Source: Romanomermis culicivorax
Taxonomy: Eukaryota > Nematoda > Enoplea > Mermithida > Mermithidae
Direction of reading: 5' to 3'
DNA: 64,000 bases
Assembly: GCA_963922205.1 (NCBI GenBank)
Contig: CAWUHX010000005.1
Coordinates: 434,001-498,000 of the forward strand
In this document: in pieces, positions 42,235-55,300 of the stretch
Numbering within the stretch: position 1 is the stretch's first letter
Layout of the letters: the number at the start of each line of letters is the position of its first letter
The notes under the pieces: model-generated
Told to the model about the DNA's origin: nothing
Seen by the model: only the letters and a program-made list of their open reading frames with translations
The model's database searches: none
Program-made: the position numbers and the translations under genes

Positions 42235-43105
42235 TGTAACATACCTGCTAACGCAGTACTGTAAATATATAGCATACTGTATGTGATAAACATTTATTAA
42301 ATATTATTCATTTTCCTATTTTATCGTCTCAAGGGTGTCTGGGATTCACACCCAAACATTCCTATAAAATTACGTGAAGTACTTGATGCCCTAATTAATT
42401 TGCACAAACGGCAGCTGGTCCCCTAGAACCTACACTAAACCACACATTCCATGGCTACCGTAATCCCCCGTAAAAATCGTAAACAACACCTGCACACAGT
42501 AAAATAAATAAAAGCCCCGCCAGACAGTAGTCTCAAGTGTAACGGTAGCGACGGCCCCGCAAAACATGTGTATTCAGAGAAACAGATACAGGAAGCATGC
42601 ACAGAAGCATAGAGGTGTGGCTAAGACCACCGTAGGAAGCGAGCAATACACGAAAAGCATACCATATTAGAAAAGCATTAAAGGGCGTGACTAAGTAAGC
42701 ATGAAAAGCAAAGCAGGAAGCGACGATTGGCGGAAGAAGATGGACAGAAGCACGACCTCCTGCAACGCCCAGGGAGTGGCCAAAAACGTCGTATAAAAAG
42801 AGAAGCAAAGCGTGATTTTATTATTATTGGTGATTATTGAATTCTTCGTTTTTTCAAACCGCACTTGTCTCGTTTTATATTTGCAAGCAGCCATTTTTAC
42901 GAAAGCAGTTAAACCGAGGCCTGTTCATTATTTGCAAGCTGAGACCGGGTTCTTTCGTTTATTGTTGTCGACGTCTCGAAGCAGCCGTCAATTAGTATCC
43001 GTATTGCCCCGTATTGTCGAATCGCCCATCTCCCCCATGCCCCGTTTCGTTGCCCTAACGTCCTTTTGGTTAAAGTAAAGTGCTTCACAAAATCTGGTCG
43101 TTACA
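42235..43105. mobile_element. Solo LTR (TGTAAC...GTTACA), 871 bp, in the satellite
   Basis: Inverted TGTAAC/GTTACA ends bound a GC-richer block unlike the satellite. Flanks ATCA and ATCG match at 3 of 4. A TATA-like TATAAAAAGAG at 42792 lies in the second half, in the right place for the U3-R border in plus orientation. Removing the insert restores a satellite-like GATCA...TCAACAAAA join. Confidence 0.65.
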
Positions 43106-46100
43106 ATCGAATTCAACAAAAAAAACAGCGAAAATTTCCTCACTAATTGCTTTACACCGACCAAATATTTCTTCGCACTAAATATTTATGGGCGGAGTTT
43201 ACAATAATATGCGACTTTACAAATTTAACTTGAAATATTTGATGTAAACTACTCAACATTGGACTCTAATTTTTGCTTTAAACTGATCATTTTTGAACAA
43301 AAAACAACGAAAATTTCCTCAAAAAATTTAAATTGCTTAATTTTTAGCATTTATGAGCAGAGTTAGAATTTTCGATCAACGAAATTCCAGCAGTCGACTT
43401 AATTTTTTTTTAAATGATTACTTCAAAAGCCAATTTTTGGTGTAAAATAGTAATTTTTGAACGGAAAAATTGAAAACAATAATTTTTTGACGTAAAGCGG
43501 TGGTTTGAATTGGTCATTTCTAAGCAAAATACAGCGAAAATTTTTTTGTGGGCGGGGTTTTTAATTCCTGATCAATCAAATTCAACCAGTCGATTCGATT
43601 CGTTGAAATTTACTGGATCAAAAAACCAAGTTCTCTCGATGGAAAATGGTAATTTTTCGAAAAAAAACCACGAAAATATAGATATTTTGGTAGGAGGAAT
43701 TAGCGTTTTCCGAACAAAAAAAGCTTCTAAACGTGAAGGTCAATGCCCAAATGCCAAAAATTCCTGCACCGTAAACATTTATGGGCGGAGTTTGAATTTC
43801 TCGGGCAATGAAACTTGAGCAGTAGATTTGATTGGTTGTTATTTACCAGTTCGAAATGTGAATTTTCGGTAGAAAATGTGTCTCTTTTGTCCGAGTGACA
43901 AAAATAAAATTTTATGGCTTCAAAATGATCAGTGTGGAACCAATAAATTACAATTTTCGATCAATAAAAATCCAGCAGTCGGTTTGATTCGTTGTTTTAC
44001 GAGTTTAAATGTAAATATTTTGGTTTAAATTGGTGATTTTTGAACAAAAATCTTCCAGAAAATGACAAATTGCTTTACACTGATTCAAAAATTTCCGCAC
44101 ACTTAACATCTGTGGGTGGATTTTATATTTTTCGACCAATGAAATTCCAACGCCCGATTTAATTGGTTAATAACTTCACAATTTTTAATTCCAACTTTTT
44201 GGTTTACACTTGTCATTTTTAAACAAAAAAAATCAAATTTTTCAAAAATGACAAATTGTTCCACTAATTCTTCACTCTAGACATTTATGGGCGGAGTTTA
44301 CAATTTTTGATCAATGAAAATTCAGCAGTCGATTTGATTCGTTGTTATTTTACGAGTTTGAATTGTCAATTTTGTAGTTTACACTTGCCATTTTTGAACA
44401 TAAACGCATTGGAAATTTTTTCAAAAATGAAAAATTACTTTACACCGTCCAACATTTTCGCACACTGTTTTTGGATCAATGAAGATTGAGCAGGATTTAT
44501 TCGTTACCATGTGCAAAAATGTAGACTATGTAGTTTACACTTTGGTCATATTTGAACAAGAAACTTTACAAAAATGCAAACTTTGCAGTTTACACTGATC
44601 ATATTTAACCAAAACCTTCAAAATCGTTCTAAAGAAGGGTAATTTTTTTACACCGTCCGAAAATTCTTCCACGCCAAACATCTGTGGATTTACAGTTTTC
44701 GTTTACAGTTTTCGACAAAGAGTTTACAGGTTGTTTTTCTTTTTGACAAAGAGTTTCACAAAGATTTTACAGTTTTCGACCAATGAAATTCCAGCTTATT
44801 TTGTTTACACTACATTTATGAACATATTATTTTGTTTACACTACATTTCTGAACAAAAAAGTTGCAAAATTTTTTTTGAAAAAGTTTAACCGTCCAAAAA
44901 TTTTAGCATTTATGGGCAGAGTTTACAATTTTCGATCAATGAAGTTCCAGCGGTATTTGATTGGTTGTTAATTAAAATATTCAAAGGTAAATTTTGTAGT
45001 TTAAAGTTTTCGTTTTTAAACAAAAATGGTAAAAATCGTCCTGAAAAAAACAAATTACTTTACATCACAAAAATTTTCGTGCACTGAAAATTTATGGGCG
45101 GGAGTTTATAATTTTCGATCAATGAAAACTCAGCAGTCGATTCGATTCTTTATTATTTACAAAAATGTAAACTTTGTAGTTTACACTAATCTTATTAAAA
45201 AAAAACGGTGAAAATTGTTCTGAAAAATGACAAAGATTTTTTACAGCGTCCAAAAATTTTTTCAGGCCAAATATCCATGGACAGAGTTGAAAATTTTCGA
45301 TCAATGAAACTCTAGTGGTCATTCGTTGTTATACTTTACAAGTTTAAAATTTTGATTCTTGGTTTACATTGTTAACATTTAGATAAAAAACGAAAAATTT
45401 CTGCACAATGAACATTTTTTGGTCAATGAAAGATTTGATTCGTCGTTACTTTACAATTTCGATTTCCAATTTTTTGGTTTAAACTGGTCATTTTTAAACA
45501 CAGAAAACGACGAAAATTTTTCCAAAAATGTCCAATTGACTTACACCGTCCAGACTTTTCTTTACACTGCTTGTTTATGGGCGGTCTTTACGTTTTGGGA
45601 GAAATGAAAATTGATCAGTTCTACAGAAATGTAAATTTTGTAGTTTAAACTGATCATTTTCAAAAATTAAAAAGGCAAAAATTTTCTCAAGATGGGCGGA
45701 GTTTACAATCTTCGAGCAATGAAATCCCCGCGGTCAATTTGATTCGTTGTTACTTTCCAATTTTGAACCTAAATTTTTTGGTTTAAACTAACAAACGGTG
45801 AAGAATCTTTCTGAGAATGGTAAATTTTGTATACCATTTCTGCACTCCAAACGTTTATGGGCGGAGTTTACACTTTTCATGTAATGGAAGCTCTCGATTT
45901 GATTCGTTGTTATTTTATGTACAAGATTAAAATGTCGATTTGGTAGTTTACACTGATAAATTTAAACAAAAAAGGCGAAAATTTTTCCAAAAATGACGAA
46001 TTGTTTTACAATTCACACTAAACACTTATGGGGGCGGAGTTTATAATTTTTAGCAAATAAAATTCCAGCGGTCGATTTGATTTGTTGTTACTTTACAAGT

Positions 46101-47436
46101 TTAAACTCTCAATTTTTTACTTTAAACTAATAATTTTGAAGACAAAAAAGGGCAAAACTTTTTTCGGAAATTACAAATTGCATTACACTGTCCAAGATTT
46201 CGGCACTATGGGCGTACTTTACAATTTACGATCATCAGCAGTTCATTTCATTCATTGTTATTTGCAAGTTTAAACTGTCAATTTTTTTGGTTTGAACGTC
46301 ATTTTAAACTTAAAAAGGGCAACAATTTTTTCAAAGTTACAAATTGCTTTACACCGTGAAAACTTTCCACGCAATGAATACATATTTATGAACTGAGTTT
46401 ACAATTTTCGATGACTGAAACTTGAAACGTCTATTTTATTCGCTGCTAGTTTAAACAAAATGTCAATTTTGTAGTATAAACCGATCATTTGTATACAAAA
46501 AACGGAGGAAAATTAGAAAGGAAGACAAATTGCTTTGCACTGTCCAAATCCGTATCTTGAACATCCGTGGGCGGAGCTTATATTTTTCGATCAATGAAAT
46601 TCCATGAGTCGATTTGATTGGCTGTTACTTTACATTTTTGCACTTAAATTTTATAGTTTAAACTGGTCGTATTTAAACATAAAAAGATCGAATTTTTTTC
46701 GAAAATTACAAATTGCTTTACACCGTTCGAAATTTCCGCTTATTGAACATTTATGGGCGTAGTTTACATTTTACGATTATCAGCAGTTGATTCCATTCGT
46801 TGTTATTTTACAAGTTCAAACTGTCAATTTTTCGGTTTAAACTGGTCATTTTAAACATAAAAAGGGAAAAAATTTTCACGGTGACCAATTGCTTTACACC
46901 GTGGAAAAATTTTTGATAATGAATATTTATGAGCTGAGTTTACAATTTTTCCATCAATGGAACTTCAAAAGTCTATTTATTTCCTGTTATGCCAATTTTG
47001 TAGTTTAAACTGATCATTTTTAAACAAAAAACGGCGGATTTTTTGTCAAAAAACATAACTTGCTTTACACTGTCCAAAAATTTCCGTATCTTGGACATCT
47101 ATATATGGGCGTAGTTTATATTTTTCGACCAATGAAATTCCATGAGTCGATTTGATTGGTTGTTACTTTTCAATATTGAACTTAAATTCTGTAGTTTGAA
47201 CTGGTCATATTTAAACTTAAAAACGGCGAAATTTTTTTTAGAAATGACAGGTTGCTTTACACCGCCCAAAATTTCCTCACACATGGGCGTGCGTAGTTCA
47301 AAATTTCTGATCAATGAAACATCAACTGTCCATTCCATTCGTTGTTATTTTAAAAGATTAAACTGCCAATTTTTTGGTTTAAACTGATCATTTGTAACAT
47401 AAAAAGGGCAAAACATTTTACGAGAATTACAAATTG

Positions 47437-48009
47437 TGTTGTGCGTGAGAAAATAAGAGTAGACGACGGAACGCAAAGCTGTGTAGCTTGACGATTTATC
47501 GCGCATTTTAGAAGAGACGTACGGAACGTAGAAGAGAGTGCAGAAAGCTAGAAACAGAACACTCGGAGTGTTTTACGGAATTACGCAACGATAATCAAAC
47601 ACAGGAGATTGACGGGCTCGTAGAGAGCGCTGTGTCAATTATCCAGGGATCTTCGCTCAGGTCGTCAAAGGTTTTCGGATGCCGAAACTCGGGCCGTACT
47701 ATCTTAACCGCTTAGGAGTTTCACCTGAATACTCAAACTATTTTCCAAATAGTTTGACTCACATAGAACACACTTTTTCACACAATTTACTAATGTACAA
47801 ATCGCAGCCTCACACTTTTCCAGACAAACAACAAAATACAACCGTCTGCCTACAGTACAACGGAATCTAACGGAAAACATTTTCATAATTTCTTCACGTC
47901 GTAGCCACGCCTCTCCGCGGGTCTCATCACGATCTTTCTCCTTCGAACTTGCCGATCTTTTTTCGAAAACAACACGAACTTTACAAATACGCCGAATCGC
48001 TCCACAACA
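47437..48009. mobile_element. Solo LTR (TGTTGTG...CACAACA), 573 bp, in the satellite
   Basis: Inverted ends TGTTGTG/CACAACA are flanked by exact ATTG at 47433-47436 and 48010-48013. Removing the insert and one ATTG gives ACAAATTGCTTTACA, the word found in most satellite units, so the boundaries are firm. No internal retroelement sequence. Confidence 0.85.
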
Positions 48010-48989
48010 ATTGCTTTACAACGTCCATAACTTTCGCACACTGAGCATATATGGTCGTAGTTTACAATTTCCAGTCAATGAAACATAGCATTTCATATCA
48101 TGTTATTTTACAAGTTTAAACTGTCATTTTTTGGTTTAAACTGGTCAATATAAACATAAAAAGGGAACTGCGGAATGGAAAACAAATTGCTTTACACTGT
48201 TCAAAAATTTCCAAATCTTGAACATCTATGGGGGCGGAGCTTATATTTTTTGATCAATGAAATTCCATGAGACAATTTGAGTGGTTGTTACCTTACAATC
48301 TTGTAGTTTAAACTGGTCCAGGGAAAATTTTCCCAAAAAAGAAAAATTGTTTTACATTCTGCAGAAGCATCCGAACAATAAATATTTATGGGCGGAATTT
48401 ACAAATTTACAAAAAAGTTTACAAAAAAAAAGGAATTCCAACAGTAAATTTGATTCGGTCACTATTTCACGAGTTCAAAATGTCAATTTTGTAGTTTAAA
48501 CTTTTACTTTTTAAACAAAAAAAAGTGAAAATCGGTCCAAAAATAACAGGTTACTTTACACCATACAGCCTTCATCGGAAATTTGTAGGCGGAGTTTACA
48601 ATTTTCGATCAATGAAATTTCGGTCGTCGATTCGATTCGTTGTTATTTTTCAAGTCTATGATGCCAATTTTTGATGTAAAATGGTGATTTAATTGTCAAC
48701 TTTTGGTTTAAAATCATCAAAACCCTGAACTTGTTTGATGGGCGGGGTTTCTAAAATTTCGACCAATCAAATTCGATCAATCGATTTGATACGTTGTAAT
48801 TTACCAACCAATTTCTTAGTAGAAAAAAAAGTAATTTTAGGATAAAAAACTATTAAAACATCGATATTTTTAGTAAAAATTAGCAATTCATGAACAAAAA
48901 ACGCTAAAAATCGTTCCACAAATCCAGAATCCATTTCCTCATCTAGAAATTTCCCGCACCGTAGACGTTTATGGGCGTGGTTCAACTTT

Positions 48990-49150
48990 TTGATCAATCA
49001 AAATAGAGCGTCCGATTTGATTCGTCCAAGAGTTACATGGTTACGGTGCAGGTTTTTTGTCGCTCCGCCCCAATTTCTTAGCAACGACGACCAGGACGAC
49101 GGAAATTTTGGAATTTTTCATCGGTCGTTTGGGAAAATTGAACAAAAATT
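48990..49150 (+). promoter_or_regulatory. Presumed neurobeachin 5' flank and leader
   Basis: A GC-richer stretch (CGCTCCGCCCC, AACGACGACCAGGACGACGG) separates the satellite from the ATG. An in-frame TGA at 49139-49141 shows that translation does not start further upstream in this exon. No TATA box was seen. The call as promoter rests on position only. Confidence 0.35.
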
Positions 49151-49328
49151 ATGAGCGTCGAAAACGCTAGGACGCTCGACGTTACGAAAATCACCGGCGG
49201 CGGCAACGAACAGAATTTATCGGAAATTGATTTAAACGACGACGAAAATGAACCGAAATCGCCGCCGGCCAAAATTGCTCAAAACGTCGACGATCCGGAT
49301 TCTAGCCCCTCTAAATCCTTAGAATTTG
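49151..49328 (+). CDS. Neurobeachin-like exon 1
   Basis: ATG at 49151, 59 codons plus one base, donor GTGAGT. Rich in Asp, Glu, Ser and Pro ([16 protein letters not shown]); no domain. Confidence 0.75.
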
Positions 49329-52300
49329 GTGAGTTAGTTGAAAATTTTGCAAATTTTGAGCAAAAAATCGCCGAAAAAGCAAGATTTTTATTCAAATCGC
49401 CGCAAAAATTAAATTTTGGGCGGAAAATCACTGAAAAAATTACAATTTGGGCAGAAAAGAGCCCAAATATTTGAATTTTTCACGGGATCGCGGACTATAA
49501 ATTAAATTTTCGGCGTGGAATTGTTGGGAAGATTAAATTTTTTTTCGGTAAATCGCCGACTAAATACGAAATTTTGGGCGAAAAACCGCCAGGAATAATT
49601 AAAAAAAATGCCCACTGAGAATAAATTTTGGGCGGAAAATCTTCTCTTTAAAAAATCGCTGACGTATATGACGTCGAATCGTTGAAAACATAAAATTTCT
49701 TGAAAAATCGCCGAAAAAGCAAGATTTTTATTTGAATCGCCGCAGAAATTAAATTTTGGGCGGAAAATCACTGAAAAAATTGCAATTTGGGCAGAAAAGA
49801 GCCCAAATATTTGAATTTTTCACGAAATCGCGGACTATAAATTAAATATTGGGCGTCGAATTGTTGGGGAAATTGAATTTTTTCGGAAAATCACCGACTA
49901 AAAATGAAATTTTGGGCGAAAAACCGCCGGGAATATTTCGAAAAAATGCCGACTGAGAATAAATTTTGGGCGGAAAATCTTCTCTTTAAAAAATCGCCGA
50001 CACTTAAGACGTCAAAGCGTCGAAAATATAAAATTTCTCGAAAAATCGCCGAATGTAATTGCAATTTTTGACGAAAAATCACCGACTAATTTAATTTGAA
50101 TTCTCCGGAAAGCGCCAACTAAAAATTTCTTTCTGGTCATACCTGTAAGAGCTCCGACCCCTACCTGTAATTGCGAGGGGGAAGTTAGGGGGCGGACCTC
50201 CCAACTTGGCCAACCCTATACCCAACCCCCCCCCCAACCTGGAAAAATTGGGAAGAATGTGCCTTTTTGGAAAAAGATTCGACTTTTTTCGACCACCCCC
50301 AAATTTCGGGGTTATCCCCCTCCCGACTAGTCGGACCTCTTACAGGTATGGTCGGCCCTGGGACGGGGTCCCAAGAATCCCAAGACAGTTGGAAAAATTT
50401 GGAAAACCCACAAAAAAGGTATACTTCTTTCTAAATTTTTCTGAGTTTGGGAAACGAGGGGGTCCGACATTTGGGTATAGGCTTCGACCAAGTTGGGGAG
50501 GAGTCCCCCCCCAACCCCCTACCAATTACAGGTATGATTGTGGGTGATGAATCGTCGGAAAATTTTGATTTTCTCAAAAGTGGCTGACTAAAAATTGAAT
50601 TTTGGGTGGAAAATCGCCAGGAAAATAAATTTTTCCAATAAATCGTCGATTTAAAATTTGATTTTGAGCAAAAATCGCCGAAAAATCAGAACTTTTAGAA
50701 GAATTTCTGGCTAAATATATAATTTTGGTCGAAAAATCTCTGAAAAATCAAATTTTGCGTCGAAAATGGCCGAAAAAATTAAATTTTCCGGAAGATCGGA
50801 GGCTAAGGTTTGAATTATGGACAAAAATCGTTGAAAAAGCAATTATTTTCCAAAAAAATTGTCTCTAAAATTTAGTTTTGGGCGGAAAATTCTCGAAAAA
50901 TGGACGACTGAAAATCCATTTTCGCGTGCAGAATATAGTCGAAAATCGTTGAAAAAATTGCACTTTTTAAAAATTCGCCGACAAAATGTTCTAGAAACGT
51001 CGACGATCAGGAGTTATAGTCCGTCTTGATCGTTAGAATTTTTCAACAAAATTTCAATTTTTTGTAGATATTTGGCGAAAAATCGCCGAATAAACCAAAC
51101 TTTCCGAAAAATTGCCTACTCAAAAATTAGATTTTGACTGAAAATCGCCGAAAAAATTTAATTTTTTTTCAAAAGTCGCCGACTGAAAATTAAATTTTTG
51201 GCGAAAATTCGTCGAAAAAAACTCGATTTTTCGAAAAATCGACGAAAAAAATTGAACTATTTGAAGAATTGCTGACTATAAATTTAATTTTGGGCGAAAA
51301 ATCGTCAGAAAAATTAAATTGAAAAATTCGCCGAAAAAATTAAATTTTGAGTGGAAAATCGCCGAAAACATTAAATTTCTCGGAAAATTGCTGAATAAAA
51401 ATTGAATTTTGTGCGAAAAATCTTCGCGTGTAAAATTAAATTTTGGGCTTAAAATTGCTGGCAAAATTGAATTTTTCGGAAAATCTCTGACTGAAAGCTA
51501 AATTTTAGGCGAAAAATCGCTCAAGAAGCAATATTTTCCGAAAAATTGCCGACTAAAAATTGAATTTTTTGAGAAATCGTCAACTAAAGGTTAAATTTCG
51601 AACAAAAAATCGCTGAAAAAATTTAATTTTCGGGAAAATCGTCGACTTCAAATTAATTTTTGGCCGTAAAATCGCCTAAAAAGCAAAATTTTCAAAAAAT
51701 TGCCGACAAAATTAATTTTCAGGCGTAAAATCGTCGTTGAGATATAATTTTTTGAAAAATCACGTACTCGAAATTCAATTTTGACGAAAAATCATCTTCA
51801 AAATCAAATTTCTCGAATAATGGCACAATATAAATTAAAATTTGGCGAATAATCGCCAGGAAAATTAAACTTTTTGGAAAAGTCACCGACTAAAAATTGA
51901 ATTCTGGTGGAAAATTGCCGTAAAAATATAATTTTTTGAAAAATCACTGACTCCAAATTCAATTTTGGGCGGGAAATTGCCGGAAAAATCGAATTTTGCG
52001 AAAAATCGCCGACGAAAAAAATCATCGGAAAAATAAAATTTTTCGAGTAATCCTTGGCTGAAAATTGAATTTTGGGGCAAAAAATCGCCGAAAAAATCTA
52101 GCTTTTTTAAAAATTGCCGCTATTATTTAAATTTTCGGCGCAAAATTGTCGAAAAAAATATATTTGTCGAAAAATCGCCAACCGAGCATTAAATTTTTGA
52201 CGAAAATTGCAGAAAAAGTTGAATTATTCGGAAAATCACCGACTGAAAATGAAATTTTAGGTGAAAAATCAATTTTACGCAAAATCGTCGACTAAGAATT

Positions 52301-55300
52301 TAATTTTGAGTGAAAAATTGCTAAAAAAATTAATTTTTTGGAAAATTGGCGTCTAATAATTGAATATTGAGGGAAAACTCGTTAAAAAAGCAAAATTTCT
52401 CAAGAAATCGCCAAAAAGTTTAAATTTGGGTGATAGATAAATCACTGAAAAATCGACAAATCGCCCAAGAAAACAATTTTTTTCCAGCTCCCACCGTCGC
52501 TGTTGCCGTCGCCCCGTCCGCCGTCGTCAGAATTTCCCTATCCAACGTTTCTAAAAACGGCGACGTCAAAAGTGTAAACCAATTCGGCGAAATTTTCGCC
52601 AATTTACAACCGGAAAAAACGTCGAATAAAGAAATTTCCTATTCCATATTTAATACGGTAGTTAAAACTTGAAAAAATATAAATTTTGAAAATTTTCTTC
52701 TTTTCCAGCTAGTCGGCGGCATTTTCGACGTCGAACATAAATTTATTATTGTAAATTCGATTATCGTTCGAAAAATGGTGGAATTCTTGGATAAATGCCA
52801 TCCTAGTTTACAGGTGCCCATTCTACGCGCAAAAAAGTGGAAAATGCTAATTTTTCGGCAGAAATTGGTCATTTTCGAGCATACAAATGTCAAAAAAATT
52901 TATTTTTAGTGAAAAATAGTTTTTTGAACATATAGAACGGTCAAAAAAATCAATTTTTCATGAAAAACGGACGATTTTTGAGCATAAAACTGTTCTAAAT
53001 GTTCATTTTTTACATGTACAACCGTCTAAAATGTGCATATGCGGTACAAAATGCTCGATGTTTGGCATTGTATAACGGTGAAAAATATCAATACTTGGCA
53101 GAAAACGATCAATTTTGAGCATAAAACCGTAAAATTGTCTATTTTTGGTCATGTACCAACATATGATGGTCAAAAATGTCTAATTTCGGCAGAAAACGGT
53201 AATTTCTGAACTAAAAATCGTAAAAATTTATTTTTCCAGAAAATATTTGATTTTGAACACGTACAACGGACAAAATTTTTTTTCTGACTTAAAACGGTAA
53301 ATTTTGAGCAGGAAATTTATCAAAAATAACCTTATTTGGTAGAAAATTGTTAATTTTGAATGTATATAACGATCGAAAACATATATTTAACGGAGCCTCG
53401 AGGTCTGGGGGAGGGGGTTGGGCGACTTTTTTAGGGCCGGGGGTCAGTAATTCCCAAAATTTTGGGGGGGGGAGGGGTCTCAAGGAAAAAAATTCGATTT
53501 TTTCACTAAAAATAGTTCAAAAAGTAGTAATTTTTCCCTAAAAAGACCGAAAAATCTATCCATGGCGCGAAGCGCCAAGAAAATTCACATTTTCTACCAT
53601 TTTTCATTCAAAAATTGACATTTTTAATCAAAAAATTGACATTTTTCAGTATTTTTTCGACCAAAAGTATGTGGGTCCCAACGGCTATCATATGGCTAGC
53701 CATTGGATTGGAAAATCCTGGGGGGCGGTCGCCCAATGGCTAGCCATATGGTCGACGATGTCTGGGGGGGGGGTTCCCATAGCACTTCTCCCCCCAATTA
53801 CATGTATGGTCGGAAATATCCATTTTTCGTAGAAAACGATAAATTTTGGGCATTTAGCTGTCACAAATATTGATTTTTGAGCATATACCGGTAAAAATAT
53901 CAATTTTCAATAGAAAACTAATATTTGAACATTTAACAATGTTCATTTGTTAAGTAGAGAACAGTCAATCTTGAGGTCAGAAATGTCCATTTTTGAACAT
54001 ACATCGGTCGAAAATATTTATTTTTAGTAGAAAGTGATCATGTTTGAGCAAATATCGGTCAAAAATTTCTAATTTCGGTAGAAATGGTCATTTTTGAGCA
54101 TACAACATTCAAAAAATTCTCCGCTGAAAAATAATTATTTTCGAACAAAAACAGTCAAAAAAGTGAATTTTTTGGTGGAAAATCAGTTTTCGAGCGGAAA
54201 AACGTTGAAAAATATAGATTTTTCGTAAGAAAACGGCGATTTTTGAACGGAAAATGTGGAAAGTGTAAATTTTTTGCTGAAGAATTGTAATTTTTCGATC
54301 TAAAAGGCAACTTGAATGTTAATTTTTCGTTCGAAAAAAATCTTTAAAGAAAAACGGTCAAAAATATCCATATTTGGAAGAAAACACGATTGAGCGTTTC
54401 CATAAATTTTGGCAGAAAATGATCCATTTATAAGATTATTACCGTCAAAAATTTCTAATTTTGGTAGAAAACAGTCAATTTTGAGTTTAAAACTCACAAA
54501 ATTGTCAATTTTTGGAAGAAAATGTAAATTTTTGAACCTAAAACCTTCAAAAATATCAATTTTTAGTAGAAAACAATGGTTTTTGAACAAAAAACGGTTC
54601 AAAATGTCTATTTTGTGATAGAAAATTGTCATTTTTGGAGAAGAACGTTTAAAAATGCCAATTTTGAAGTTTCCGCTAGAAAATAGTGATTTTCGGGTGA
54701 GAGAAAAAACAAACTGTGCATTACACAACAAAAAAAACGTTTAAAAATGTCCGTTTTTTGGTAGAAAATGGTTATTTATAAAAAATAACCATTGTAAATG
54801 TCATTTTTTGATCACAAAAAAACGGTGATATTTGAACCAAACGACTTCCTGCAAATGCCATTTTTCTTTGGTGTAAAACAAAAACAGTCAAAAATGTCAA
54901 CTTTTGGTAAAAAAATGACCAAACATCGGCAAGAGTATTGATTTTTTAGACGAAAACGGTCATTTATAAACCAAAACCGGTCGAAACGTCAACTTTTTGG
55001 TGAAAACGGTCATATTTAAATAAAAAAAACAGTCCTAATAAGAATTTCTAGGTAGAAAATGTTCATTTTCGAAGGTGAAACAGTCAAAAATTTAGTAGGA
55101 AAAAGTTTTGCCGTTTATAAATCAAAAAAGGTCAAAAGTGTCAATTTTCCGCTACAAAATAGTAATTTTTGAAGAAAAATGTACCAAAAATATGTTATTT
55201 CGTTAGAAAACGACGTTTTATATTGAAAAAAAATCCGTCGAAACTGTCAATTTTTTTCAAAATGGTAATTTTCGAACGAAAAATCCGACAAAAAATCACA

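Larger units (their letters stand above)
41090..48990. repeat. Satellite of about 180 bp per unit between the two divergent genes
   Basis: Each unit contains TTTATGGGCGGAGTTT, then TTTTCGATCAATGAAA, a CAGTCGATTTGATTCGTTGT segment, a GTTTAAACTGGTCATTTTT segment and ACAAATTGCTTTACACCGTCC. GGGCGGAG-like words recur near 41275, 41450, 43190, 43790, 44290, 45860, 46570, 46755, 47105, 48230, 48590 and others, mostly 170-190 apart. About 40 diverged units. Two solo LTRs interrupt the array. The last unit abuts the neurobeachin 5' region. Confidence 0.85.
49330..52480 (+). repeat. Neurobeachin intron 1 array (GGGCGAAAAATCGCCGA type)
   Basis: Diverged units of roughly 60 bp containing AAATTTTGGGCGAAAAATCG, CCGAAAAAATTAAATTTTTC and GGAAAATCGCCGACTAAA fill the whole intron. 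CGAAAAATCGCCG contains short inverted CGA/TCG words. The region 49364-49702 is tandemly duplicated. Confidence 0.85.

Noticed and set aside
54300-54731. 143-residue minus-strand frame in neurobeachin intron 3
   Set aside because: Its Phe-Leu-Lys-Ile repeats follow the 60-bp satellite period; a by-product of tandem repetition.
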